From Funneliformis mosseae (taxonomy: Eukaryota > Glomeromycota > Glomeromycetes > Glomerales > Glomeraceae), in assembly GCA_910592005.1 (NCBI GenBank), contig CAJVPP010001351.1, positions 1 to 20,610 of the forward strand: a stretch of DNA of 20,610 bases, written 5' to 3'. The notes below the pieces were generated by a model. That model made no database searches. It worked only from the letters and a program-made list of their open reading frames with translations, and was not told where the DNA came from. This document shows positions 9,803 to 19,923 of this stretch, piece after piece. Numbering within the stretch: position 1 is the stretch's first letter; each line of letters starts with the position of its first letter. The position numbers were made by a program, and so were the translations under genes.

Positions 9803-11500
9803 ATGAATAAAACTCAAAGTAAAAGCAAAGCTATAGAAAATAATATAATCGCTAAAATCACCAAATCTAGAATTAGTAAAAGAAAAGCTATAATGGATGA
9901 CTTGTTTGCTAAAACTGCCAAGTTCAGAAGTATTTTCTTTTTTATATTATTATTATTATCAGATAACTCCTAATTTTATTCTAATTTTGCATTCATTTAT
10001 AAAGGTTCAAAATAAAAAATATTTATATATAGAGGTTTTAGAATCTATTAATAACTTTCTTGAAAGTAATTATATTATAAAATATATATAAGTTATCCTT
10101 CTTTATAATCACTCTCTATACAATCATATTATATAAATCCCTTATTATAAAGTAAACATTTTGTAAGAATAAATACCTAATAATACTATATAAAAAAATT
10201 CTTTATAATTATGTATTTTTATAGTCATACTCTTTTAAAATTAATACTTAGTAATAATATATAAAAATCTTTTTATAGTCACTTTTTATTATAATCATAT
10301 TTTTTATATTTAGTCCTAAAGGATATGATTATAAAGAAAATAATTGTAGAGAAAAGTGATTTATATAAAATAATTTTATTTTTAAATATAATAACTTTTA
10401 AAAAAATATTATGTTAAAATATCGTAATCAACAAAAAACTTGATAAAATCTAAGTAATGTTAGATGAGCAATTATTAAAATTAGAATCTACTAATTTTGA
10501 TCAAAATTTTGTAAATATAATATCACTTTATTATATATATTATTTATAATTATTATATTTCTCTAACCTTATTATTGTATTTATTTTAATTAAAATATGA
10601 TAAAAAAAGTTACAAAGATTTTATTTAGATAATCTATATATTCTATATAAGATAAAATTTTTAATGCAATAGAAGAATATTTACATAAAAACTATGAGAA
10701 CTTTATAAATTAATATAATAAAAAATGATAAAATATGATTTATAAAAAAGATTTCTATAAACCTGTATAATTTCAATTTTTTTAGTATTTGAATTATATT
10801 ATAATCAAATATTCATTTAATTAAATTTTTTTATTACTTTTAATTGCATTTTAATAGCTTATTAGATAATATAGGAGCTTTTATTTTACTTTAATATCAT
10901 GCATAAAAAATACTTTATTTTCAATATTTAGGAAGATAAAACTTTTGTCAATAAATACAAAAGCTACTTTAAGGGAAATATCTAAATAAAAATCTTAACC
11001 TACTGTAAAGATTATTATAAAAAGCTATTTAAATCTATCAATATAATAAATAATGTTATATATTTGTATCAAATATTACAAAAAATTTGAATAGATTTAA
11101 GTATAGTTTCAGAAATATAGATCGCATATGCAATAAGTATTTCAGAAATTTTACTAGATCTAAAAATTCTAAGTATTTAAATTTTAAAGCATTAAATGAA
11201 ACTAAAATTAAAAAAAATTTAACTATTATAGTAAAGTCGAAGTTTTAAATAATTGATGTTAATATTTAAAAGTTAATTTATTTTTTTTTTAGGATAAAAT
11301 TTTATATAATAAAGCTATTTCTTCTAATATAGATAGTCTAAAAAAAACTATAATAATATTAATAATAAGTATAAAATAGGTGAAGAAGATTTTAATGGAA
11401 AGGATGTAGACAAAGATGTAGATATAAATTAAGATGTTAAAGTTGCTAATGTTAAGGATAGTGAAAGTAAGAATTTTGATAAGATAGACATTAATTTTAT
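9803..11500 (+). pseudogene. Scattered exon-like pieces of an unidentified decayed gene
   Basis: Several short plus-strand stretches look coding and sit next to splice-like signals. They are: MNKTQSKSKAIENN... from ATG 9803, running to MDDLFAKTAKF near 9925; MLDEQLLKLESTNFDQNF at 10457-10510, followed by GTAAAT; DKIFNAIEEYLHKNYENFIN at 10651-10710; EDKTFVNKYKSYFKGNI at about 10932-10982, after TTTTCAATATTTAG; and DKILYNKAISSN from 11293, after a T-run plus AG. The last continues as GEEDFNGKDVDKDVDIN and DVKVANVKDSESKNF only after a frame change in the A-run at 11341-11347. This may be one intron-rich gene or several fragments; I recognise no domain. Lys, Asn and Ile dominate, as expected at this base composition, so coding status is tentative. 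Confidence 0.3.
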
Positions 11501-12234
11501 TTTTTTTATTTTTATTTATTAATAATAAATATACTAAATAAAAATATTAATTAGTTAAATTGAAAAGAATTATCAATTATTATCATTAACTAATTAAAAT
11601 TAAAGTATTATTACTATATATATAAATAAAATTAGTTTTATAATATTTCATCATATGTTATTACTATATAAATTAGATATAGTAGTAATATTATATAAAT
11701 AAGATTGTATTTAATCTGATTAATTATCTAATATTAATTTATTAATATTAAAATTAAATTATAAAGTAAAAATTTGTATAAACCTTCTTTAATTATATAT
11801 TAATTTACTTTCATAAATATATTTTAATCTGATTAAACTAAAATAGTTAAACTTTTTTTTTTATATAATAAAATAAATTGTTTACCTAATTAATTACTTA
11901 ATATCATTTATTTGATTTGATTACCTGATTTGATTTAAATTAAACAATATATAATGCATAATGATTTATTTTAAAAAAAATAATATAAAAAATACAAATA
12001 GAAAAAAATACAAATAAATTGAATTATCATATTATATAAAATCAGCTGATCTAAAATTTAAAGTTTTGAATAAAATAGCATATGATCAGGCAAATATTAC
12101 AAATTAAAAAATTAGATATTTTAGATTATGTATAATATATTTCTAAAAACAATAAATTAAGATCAAGTATTTTAAATAAGTTAGTTTAGGGCTAAAATAA
12201 TTAATTAAGTAATTTACATAACAAATTAATTATT
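11501..12234. other. A+T-rich stretch, little recognisable
   Basis: Very A+T-rich. A coding-like stretch near 12090-12180 (ILQIKKLDILDYV, stop, YISKNNKLRSSI) might be the N-terminal part of a LINE endonuclease, since DI(I/L)G.xETNIS is a common motif there, but the match is poor. Confidence 0.3.
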
Positions 12235-12503
12235 TTAGACTTTAAAAGTTTAGGTAAAGTCACATATGTAAAATTGAATTATGCTGATTATTATATTTCA
12301 TATTTTAAGTTATATAAAAAATAAAATAAAAGTATTACAATACAACTTTTTAAATATTTTATATATTAATCATATGTTATTAAAATTTTTAATTATTTAG
12401 CTTCAAAGATTTGAGTAAAGCTATATATACATAGACAAACTATACCAACCATTATATTTCCTAGTTTAAGTTTTATAAAATATAATATAAAAGTATTACA
12501 ATT
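12235..12503. repeat. Two-copy direct repeat, ~162-bp spacing
   Basis: 12235-12341 and 12397-12503 share the order TTTAG.CTT.AAAG.TT.G.GTAAAG, TTATATTTC, TTTAAGTT.TATAAAA and AAAGTATTACAAT. They differ at many positions. Function unknown; probably an old local duplication. Confidence 0.5.
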
Positions 12504-12535
12504 AAAAATAGCATTGTAATTAAAAAAAATAGCTT

Positions 12536-12599
12536 AATTGAGTTGTAACTTGTGGCACAATTAAATTTTCTTATGTTACAATTAAGTTGCAACTCAATT
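12536..12599. repeat. Inverted repeat (16-bp arms, 32-bp loop)
   Basis: AATTGAGTTGTAACTT at 12536-12551 pairs with AAGTTGCAACTCAATT at 12584-12599, with one T/C difference that is still a G:U pair in RNA. A smaller inverted repeat, ATTACAAT/ATTGTAAT, lies just upstream at about 12496-12520. Confidence 0.6.
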
Positions 12600-12812
12600 G
12601 AAATTTGAAAATAATTATAGGGATTATCTTTAATTATAATAAAATTTTAAATAACATAAAAGTTAGCTTTAACTTAATAATAATTATATTATAATAAAAT
12701 TTAATATGTTATTTTATTATATTAAAATGCAACTACTTGTAAAAATTTAACATATATGATTATGTAGAATTTCTGATCAAAACATTTTATATATGATAAA
12801 ATGAATAAATAA

Positions 12813-13240
12813 TCAGCAAATTGTTTAGTAAAATGTGATAAAATTAAGCATGTCTGCTATACTAATTGTCAAGGTATTAGTTTAATTATTAGAAATAGTT
12901 TATATAATTACATTTTTAATCAACAATTTTTTTTTGATAGAATTTTATATATAAACTTTTAATTTTAAAAAAAATTTAAACTTAAAAAATTATTCTAATT
13001 TACCTTTATGCTACATATAATCTTTAAATTTTATTTTCAGATTTAAGAAAATTAATGAATATATTAATTTAAATTCAACATAATAATTTTTATGTTATTC
13101 TAATAGGTGATTTCAATATTAACATTATGAATCGTTAAAACTCATATTTTACAAATATATAATATTTTGTGAGTTCAATAGCTTCAACAAGAGCTATACC
13201 TGCTTAATACACTTCTACCACTCATTATTAAGAGAATTTA
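12813..13240 (+). pseudogene. LINE (non-LTR retrotransposon) endonuclease fragment
   Basis: A frame open from 12813 to the stop at 12960-12962 reads KHVCYTNCQGISLIIRNSL, then YNYIFNQQFFFDRILYINF. After a more decayed stretch, a different frame gives NNFYVILIGDFNINIMNR (GDFN at 13106-13117), followed by a stop and SIASTRAIPA. ILIGDFN is the hallmark metal-binding motif of the exonuclease-endonuclease-phosphatase domain of LINEs, and the upstream G.S.II-like stretch fits the preceding part of that fold. The domain nicks target DNA for reverse transcription. Stops and a frame shift make it dead; the later SRIDYI-type motif and reverse transcriptase are not seen. The fragment fades into T-rich repeat sequence after 13240. 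Confidence 0.65.
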
Positions 13241-13856
13241 TTTTACAAATTAATTTTTATTTGTTTAATAATTAATCTTCAATATTACTTCTACAATGTT
13301 ATTTTAATTCTATTTTTATATATTTTCTTTTCTTTTTTATTTCTGAGTAATTCTTATTTCTATTTATTATCTCTTATTTCTTTTCTGATTAATATTAATT
13401 TCTAATAATTATTTCTTTCTTTTTTAAGACTTCACTTTCTTTTTTATAATTTTCCATTTTCTAATTATTTTATTTTCTTTGTAATTAAATATTAAACCTT
13501 CTATTTGATTATTTTATTATCATTATTAAATTTTTCTTAGGTATTATTTTTCTTTATTAATTATATATCTTACATCATTATCATTATCATTATAGATCAT
13601 GAATTGATGTCTTCATCAATTATACATTATTTAGTATGAATTATAAACATTAAATAATTTATATCATTTTTCTTGTTTTTTTAATCCTTTTTTTAGTTTA
13701 GTTCTTTTATTTTCTTATTCCGAATTTATTATTAAGATTTGAAATTAAATACTCGAAAAATATTTAAATATCAAAAAAGTATTCATTATCATCCATTAAT
13801 TTATTAATATATTGAAAAAATCTGTTAATGTAGGTATTATTAAGATAAGTTTATTA
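13241..13856. other. T-rich stretch, no gene; short perfect hairpin
   Basis: Pyrimidine-rich on the plus strand. AATTGATG/CATCAATT with a 4-base TCTT loop lies at 13602-13621, beside an (ATTATC)n run at about 13577-13592. No coding block. Confidence 0.45.
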
Positions 13857-14356
13857 TTAAATAAGATAATGAATAGGATATTATTTCCATTATTTTTTAA
13901 TATAAAATTTATATTTTTTTTTTACATAATTCTAGTAATAGACTAATTATTGTCTTTTTTATTAAGATAATTTCTACTTCTATTTATATAAATTAATGTC
14001 AATTAATTTGTAAATCTTTCCTTTAATTCTTATACTTTTTCTTATTATTTCTAAATTCTAATTTTCTAATTCTAATTCTTAATTTCTAATCCCTATTCTT
14101 TTTTTCTTATTCATTATTTTATTTACTATAATTTTTATTATTACATTATAATTTTATTATTAATTCTTATTATTTCACTATTTCTTTATTTTATTTCTAA
14201 TTTTTATTATATTTTTTTTACTAATGTTTTCCAATTATAAATTCTAATTTCTATTAACTTTTTTATTTTTAACTTTTATTTTTTATTTATATTGCCTATT
14301 TCTTTTTAATATTTTCTTTCTTAATCACAATTTCTAAGATTATTATGTATTCTATT
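13857..14356. repeat. Dispersed T-rich repeat, copy B (uninterrupted)
   Basis: Direct-orientation relative of copy A (1666-1761 plus 2604-3020). It passes straight through the site where copy A holds the 842-bp insertion (13943-13964), so it serves as the empty site. At its right end, just after ATTATGTATTCTATTAC, it joins the palindromic repeat. No reading frame. Confidence 0.7.
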
Positions 14357-14470
14357 ACACTAGTCAAAATAGTCAAAATTGGCTAAAAATCAGATAGCTG
14401 ATTTTAGGCTAATTTTGATACTATTTACGGCTGATTGCCATATTTTCCAATTGACACAAACAGATACTAA
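14356..14470 (+). repeat. Palindromic dispersed repeat, copy 2
   Basis: The inverted repeat has 20-base arms matching at 18 positions: CAAAATTGGCTAAAAATCAG at 14374-14393 and CTGATTTTAGGCTAATTTTG at 14398-14417, with loop ATAG. The whole block is inverted relative to 4625-4740. It may be a MITE-like element or a foldback sequence; I cannot define its termini. Confidence 0.65.
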
Positions 14471-14735
14471 TAGACACTGATTGATCCAATCAAACATGGT
14501 CATTTAAAACTTAAATTCAACTATAAATCAGCCTAAAACTGGCCTTAATTCAGTAATAATTTAGACGTCAATAGATGCTGATTGATTCCAATCAGACATA
14601 GCTATTCAGCATTAATTCAAAACTTAAATAACTATAAATTAGCCTAAAATTGGCCTTCAATTCAGCAACAATTCAAACATCAATTGATGTCAATCAACTC
14701 CAATCAGACAAGCAATTCAGTATCAATAATCAGTA
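14469..14735. repeat. ~112-bp tandem repeat, about 2.4 copies
   Basis: Units begin near 14469, 14569 and 14681 (AATAGACACTGATTGATCC; AATAGATGCTGATTGATTCC; AATTGATGTCAATCAACTCC) and share CCAATCA.ACA, ACTATAAAT.AGCCTAAAA and TGGCCTT.AATTCAG. The AGCCTAAAA motif is also present in the adjoining palindromic repeat, so array and palindrome may share an origin. Confidence 0.7.
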
Positions 14736-14879
14736 TATTTTATTTATTAAATTTATTAAATATTAAAATTTTATTAATAATAAAAACTTAATATAAATTT
14801 ATAAAAATATAACAAAAAAAAATATCACTAAAACCTACTGATTAATTTTCTATTAAAAATAGAATAATAAAATAATAAA

Positions 14880-15515
14880 TTATGATCCATTTTCTTTCAA
14901 AATTCCTTAAATCATCTTAAATATAGATAAATAAATAATATATGATAAAAATATGATCCATTCCTTCTGATATCGCCCCAAAAACATAAAATAATAAAAA
15001 TAAATCCAAAATTACCCAAAAAAACATAAAGATAATTATTAAAATCAATCCGTTTTCACCCCAAATTGCCTGAAAAAAAATGTAAAAAATAATTAATAAA
15101 TCAACCTGTTCTCACCCCAAATTATCTGAAAAAACATAAAAAATAATTAATAAAATCGACCTGTTCTCACCTCAAATCACCCAAAAAAAGTAAAGAAAAT
15201 AATTAATAAAATTGACCCGTTTCCACCCCAAATCACCTAAATAAAAACATAAAGATAATTATTATTAAAATTGATCTGTTCTCATCCCAAATCACCCGAA
15301 AAAATGTAAAGAAAATAATTAATAAATCAACCTGTTTCCATCCTAAATCACCCAAAAAATATAAAGATAATTATTAAAATCAACTCATTTTCACCCTAAA
15401 TCACTGAAAAAATGTAAAGAAATTATTAAAATTAACCTGTTCCTATTTCAAATCATCCAAAATAAATGTAAAGATAATTATTAAAATAATAATAAAATTG
15501 ATCCCTTCTGACTTC
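14880..15515. repeat. ~56-bp minisatellite, about 10 units
   Basis: Units are phased by CACCCCAAAT-like motifs at 15057, 15113, 15168, 15224, 15283, 15339, 15392 and 15443, spacing 51-59. Earlier, more diverged units reach back to about 14880. Each unit has a C-rich box (CACCCCAAATCACCC), an A-run, then AAAGATAATTATTAAAAT and a CAACCTGTT-like tail. There is no C-A-free or coding phase. The C-rich box stands out in this A+T-rich region. Confidence 0.85.
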
Positions 15516-15593
15516 AGTATATTTCTCAGTTTTAGTTACATATTGTTTTGCAGTTGTAACTCCTACTTCGATCTCAGTATCATAGACTATATT
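15490..15593 (-). pseudogene. Coding-like fragment left of the hAT-like element
   Basis: On the minus strand this reads IVYDTEIEVGVTTAKQY, then VTKTEKYTEVRRDQF, without a stop until it runs into the minisatellite. Composition is coding-like. It could be the continuation of the MPRSLK fragment on the other side of 15593-16434, interrupted by that element, but no family is recognised and no target duplication confirms this. Confidence 0.3.
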
Positions 15594-16434
15594 AGGTTGT
15601 GTTTAATATGACCACTTTAAAGTATTTTAAGGATGTGGTTAGTCATAATGTTGCATATCATCATTGTATTTTCTCTTTCATTAAATTTGAGATGATGATG
15701 TTACAGCAGCACAAGAATCAAGTACTTTTTTCAGTAAATTTTCAACTAAAAGAAGAAAATAATTAGTAGAATATACTAAATAAATTCAAAATAGCTAAAT
15801 TAGATAAAGAAAATAATAAACCTTGGTTGTTTGTTAAGAATAGTCATATACAGTGATAATGGATCTTTGATGATTTTCTTCATCTATTTCGCTAATTTCT
15901 AATGAATGGTATAAGTACTTACTGAGAATTCAGAGTAAAAGTTACTTTTTGTATTTTGAAATTTGTTAGTCATTTTCTTTAAACAAATACTTTGTGACCT
16001 TTACTCGCTGAGCTGTTTTTTAATAAATAATAAATGATATTAAATTATTGATTCAAATAGACCAAATTCAGAATATATTCTATTTGCTTACTTCATGTAT
16101 TTGATTATTATTATTAATTCGTCACAGCTTTAAAGAGTCCTTTCTGCTTTTCTTAATTCTTTGAGCTGATTGATGTGACTTATAAAAGGTTTTTAACTAG
16201 TTCATAAATTAATTATCAAAAGGCTGAAATTTAGAGTTAAGGACTTTTGTAATTTCAAAATCAGATTACGATGTAATTCAGCATTTTTTTTACTATTAAT
16301 AAGGTTTGTCATAGTCCAAATCATCCTTTGAGCTGATGGTTTTCAAAACTGCCTTTATTTTAGCCTAAATACGAAAAGCAGAAAAAATCAGCTAAAAATT
16401 TAAATTATTTAGACATAAATTCAAACATACCCTA
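15593..16434. mobile_element. Candidate non-autonomous hAT-like element
   Basis: The left end TAGGTTGTGTTTAATATGA and the right end read inward, TAGGGTATGTTTGAATTTA, are similar short inverted repeats of the TAGGG.GTGTTTG type seen in hAT elements. Three related subterminal motifs lie inside (CGCTGAGCTG near 16007, CTTTGAGCTGAT near 16160 and 16326), which also fits hAT. The interior (~840 bp) has no transposase frame. I cannot find the 8-bp target duplication expected for hAT, so the boundaries may be off or the ends may belong to different copies. Confidence 0.4.
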
Positions 16435-16435
16435 G

Positions 16436-16616
16436 TTTCTTTTACGTTAACCTTTTCTGTTATCAAATTATCATTCTCAAAATTATTTTGCGTCAATTCC
16501 AATTCATTATCAATACAATGCATTGGCTATTTTTCCTTTGATTTTGATGACGATTTTTTGATTTTTCTTCATTTTGCAGGAAAACTGGCATTAGACTGCT
16601 TCAATGATCTAGGCAT
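16436..16616 (-). pseudogene. N-terminal fragment, basic then acidic, unidentified
   Basis: From an ATG at 16616 the minus strand reads MPRSLKQSNASFPAK, stop (TGA), RKIKKSSSKSKEK, stop (TAG), then PMHCIDNELELTQNNFENDN and LITEKVNVKE, ending where the hAT-like terminus begins (16434). The two stops are consistent with CGA to TGA and CAG to TAG changes. The MPR start and Lys/Arg/Ser-rich opening resemble the N-terminus of the DDE transposase pseudogene to its right, but the rest does not, so homology is uncertain. Confidence 0.4.
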
Positions 16617-16701
16617 TCGTAATCTCTCAAATCAGTCAAATCTTAAATATTAAAAAAGAAAAATTAATTATTGTAAATATAGAATATTAATATATGAATT
16701 T

Positions 16702-16854
16702 TTATCTCTCCTGTAAATCTTCATTTTTCTTGCTAAATTTCTCATTTATTTCAGTAAGAAATCAGTTTTCCCTCAAGAGATCAGAATTTTGTCACTTCAA
16801 TTTCTTGATTCTCTTAGTAAATTCAGCAAGTTTTCTTTTAATATTTGATTCTCT
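16702..16854 (-). pseudogene. Coiled-coil fragment with two in-frame TGA stops
   Basis: The minus strand reads RESNIKRKLAEFTKRIKKLK, stop, QNSDLLREN, stop, FLTEINEKFSKKNEDLQER, then a terminal TAA at 16702-16704. Hydrophobic residues recur every three to four positions among Lys, Glu and Arg, the pattern of a coiled coil. Both internal stops are TGA where Arg (CGA) would fit the charge pattern. It lies just downstream of the visible end of the DDE pseudogene and may be from a different gene. A plus-strand frame over the same bases is its antisense shadow. Confidence 0.45.
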
Positions 16855-16892
16855 ATGTAGAAATAAAGAAAATATATTGTTAATTATAAAAT

Positions 16893-18434
16893 AATGAATG
16901 GTCAAAATTTGTGCTATGCATATTTTGCTATTTTCTATTAGGGCTGAGATTCATATGCTTGGTGATAAGCATGTCTGAAGAAAAAGCAGTGTAACTTGAT
17001 GTATTATTAAATACAAACAAAGCCTGTCATCTTAAAAAGTGTACTTCAAATATAGGAATAGCACATTCAACTACTTGTTTTACCAAATCATCAGCTTTTC
17101 ACCATCTATCATTATTTTTGCCTGAATGCATAATAACACAAGCTTCTCTAGGAAAGTTATCTGATGTCTGCATTTCATCAGGAAGTGCAAGATGGTCACA
17201 AATATCAGTCAAAAAATCACTAATAAGAATCAAGTAACTGTTACCTTTTTTCGTAAAGATTGTTTACCATCAGGAATCCAAAGGCTCTGATTTTCATCAT
17301 AAGCTAAGAAAATACACTCATTATGTATGACAAGAATAAATCTTTGTATATTATTATCTGACCAGATTATTTTTTCCAAATTGTTTTCTGAAAAGATAGG
17401 CATTCTATACTCAAAATTATTCATCTGTTCTAAAAATATTTTTCTATAGGCTACCACATCTTCTTTCTCATATCCATCTATATATATATACCCTTTTTAA
17501 CCTCAGCATATTTATATTCAAGTTCTTTCAAATAGTTTCTTGTAATATCAATATGAATGGTTAGGAGTGGTGTAAATCTAAGTCCTGGCAAAATAATTTC
17601 ATTCATTTACACTATTAGCATCTGTGGAGTAATATCCCACTTATACTCTCGAATATATATTTTTACTTTATGAAGAATGTTCTCATTCTAGAGAAAGCTT
17701 TATGTTTTGGTGTGATATTCTCGACAGGAGTAAGAAATTTTGTGGATCATTATATATTCATATGTTTAAGAATAAATGCATTTAGCATGATATACTCCTT
17801 TTCCTGCCACATTAGCAACCACCTCGCTTGCTTTCATTTTTAAATGGTTATATTTTACAAGTTGAAAATAAAGATGAATGCCGTTTAGGCATACCCAAAT
17901 CTTACTGTTAACCTTTTCTTTTTTGATACTTAATTCTAAATTTTTGAGAATATCTGGGATTTTATTATGCTAGTTATAACCTTTAACCTCATCATCTGAA
18001 TGTTTATTAACCTTATCATCTGAATCTTCATTAGTATCATTATTTACTTCTATATTATCCTTATCAGCCACCTCCTTGTCAATTTTTTTGTCAGGTTTCT
18101 TGACCTTTCAAAATGTATGCAACTTAAGGGTCCCTTTTGCTGCCTTACGCTATTGCTGATTCTTCTATCTTTTAGTGCATTTTAAATTCTCTATATAACG
18201 TAGTCTACGTGTTTCATGGGAATCATATTCCTCGTAATATTTTTTTGCTGCTTGAAGTTTTCTTTCAATACTTACAGCATTATTATTTTCTTCTAGCTCA
18301 TCATGAATAACAATATCATCATTATCATCATAACCATCTGGTTCATTATGAAAATCAACTTGTGTGCTTTTACTTATAGCCTTTGTTTTACAAACCTTTC
18401 TTAATTGTTTTTGACATTTTGTTAGACGTGGCAT
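16893..18434 (-). pseudogene. DDE-superfamily transposase pseudogene
   Basis: From ATG at 18434 the minus strand reads MPRLTKCQKQLRKVCKTKAI, an acidic patch (GYDDNDDIVIHDELEENN), then ERKLQAAKKYYEEYDSHETR. After stops it continues with YFQLVKYNHLKMKASEVVAN (about 17860), REYKWDITPQM and RNYLKELEYKYAEVKKGIY. Then comes an open stretch at 17230-17457 with MVAYRKIFLEQMNNFEYRMP, VIHNECIF and SLWIPDGKQSLRKK. Farther on are DFLTDIC, LPDEMQTSDNFPREACVIMH, LVKQVVECAIPIFE and FNNTSS, ending near MNLSP at 16930. This matches a large DDE endonuclease (Tc1/mariner-like) family with an HTH-type N-terminal half. The expected HDE reads HNE (17320-17322) and FDN reads FNN (17006-17008), so two catalytic Asp are Asn. 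The C-terminal part with the third acidic residue is missing. No terminal repeats found. Confidence 0.8.
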
Positions 18435-18436
18435 GT

Positions 18437-19171
18437 TAGTAAATTGAAAGACTTCTTTAATTAAATCTAGCTAATAAATAATAGAGCATAAACTATATAG
18501 GTAAGTTAACTGCTTTATTATTTAATGTTGATTCTTTTTTTTAAAAAAAAAAGTTTTTTCTAATTACAATACGCAAAGCAAGAAATTTTTATTTGTTATG
18601 TGGAAAAGGGAAACTGATCATGATTAGGATATGTATTTAATCTATTGTAATTGATTGATTACATTCAGATTATTACATTAAATCGAGTTGATGCAGTTCA
18701 GGATTTGCAATGATAAAATTATCTAATATTTGTTAACATTTTCAAATTTTCAGTTTATTTAACTAATAATCAATAAAAAAATTCTTTTTATTTTTAACAC
18801 TTGTTACAATTTATATATGTACTTGATTTAATGTTGATATTAAAAATCAAAAAAACTTTAAATGCTTTATTAAATTAAAATTTCTATCATGCTTATCATA
18901 CTTATCACACTTATCACGTGTATGTGAACTAATAAAATTTTAAGGTTATCATATTATGTGATAGAAGATCAACATCTCAAATTTGGCCGCTTAAAAATTT
19001 TTGGTTGAAACTAGATTGTATGCACTATATTAAAGGGATTTTATCATATTTCTTATTATGATTTTAATATAGTTTAAAAATTTTATCTCTTGACTATAAT
19101 CACAAATTACTTTTTATTACTTATTACTATTTATAAAAGAAATTTTTTAATTAAGCTTCAAATGCTTTTCT
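18437..19171. other. A+T-rich intergenic stretch; short tandem TTATCA run
   Basis: Upstream of the DDE pseudogene. It holds a T9/A11 palindromic run at about 18534-18554, a hairpin TGTAAT/ATTACA near 18648-18665, and a (CTTATCAYA)n run at about 18891-18917 ending in CACGTG. No gene seen. Confidence 0.5.
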
Positions 19172-19173
19172 TA

Positions 19174-19842
19174 CAGTAGCGGTCATAAGTATCTGATCGC
19201 CCGAAATTGTCCAAAATTATTATATAACTACCTCTTAAATTTTTCAGAAATATAATATAACACAATATATGATCACCTGTAAATTTATAAGTATCAATGA
19301 TACAAAAAAAAATTTAAATGATCATCAAACTTTTGCTTGAAAAATGGAACTTTCTTTAGAGAAATGATATGAAATTGTTTTTTTACATGAGCACCCAACT
19401 TGTTCAAAGTTTATTTTTAGATTTATTGCTAAATAGATACATTATAGTAAATCTATAGCTATTTATTGAGTTAAAAAATATCATAAAAATCAGGACTTAA
19501 GTACTTTAGAAAGACTGGAACAGCCTTGTGTAATATCTGTAAAATAAGATGATAAGATTATAAAGATAATAAAGAAAGAACATAATATAACAGGCATTCA
19601 AATACAAGAAAAATTGGAAGAAAGAGGTATTAGGCTTAGCGTAGAAACAGTAAGGTGACATCTTTATAAGTCTGAAGGAAAGTTTAGTAATGAAATTTGC
19701 TTAAAGAAGACCATCAAAATAAAAGGTTGTAATAGGCAAAAAATATAAGAATTTTGATTGAAATCAAGTTGTTTTTATAGATGAGAGTACATTTCAATTA
19801 TATACAATCTTCAGCGAAAAGAATGGCAGAAACATATTTTAA
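19174..19842 (+). pseudogene. Tc1-type transposase, N-terminal half, with 5' terminal repeat
   Basis: The element appears to begin at CAGTAGCGGTCATAAG (19174) after a TA (19172-19173), typical of a Tc1/mariner terminus. From ATG 19344 the frame reads MELSLEK, stop, YEIVFLHEHPTCSKF, with further stops, then STLERLEQPCVISVK and IIKIIKKEHNITGIQIQEKL, EERGIRLSVETVR, stop, HLYKSEG, a helix-turn-helix DNA-binding half. After a frame change near 19690-19740 it gives NQVVFIDESTFQLYTIF, whose Asp (19780-19782) is the first catalytic residue, and ends at TAA 19840-19842. The rest of the catalytic domain and the right terminal repeat are missing: the sequence runs into the opposite-strand relic. Several stops are TGA where Arg would be expected. 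Confidence 0.75.
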
Positions 19843-19923
19843 TGGTATGTATAAACTTTATTTTAATGTATATATATTTTTTTATTATTTATAAGAATAA
19901 TACTAACGATAATTTTTATATTA

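Noticed and set aside
9897..10091. Plus-strand open frame of 64 codons
   Set aside because: Overlaps the better-looking frame from 9803 and is low-complexity Phe/Tyr/Ile; at most its last part (VLESINNFLESN) may be an exon.
15593..16434. Firm hAT call with 8-bp target duplication
   Set aside because: Bases next to the proposed ends (GACTATAT and GTTTCTTT) do not match, so only a candidate is reported.
16694..16894. Plus-strand open frame of 66 codons
   Set aside because: Antisense to the coiled-coil fragment on the minus strand, which has a clear heptad-like pattern.
18905..18920. CACGTG as a functional E-box promoter element
   Set aside because: A single hexamer next to a TTATCA tandem run with no intact gene nearby is not enough support.
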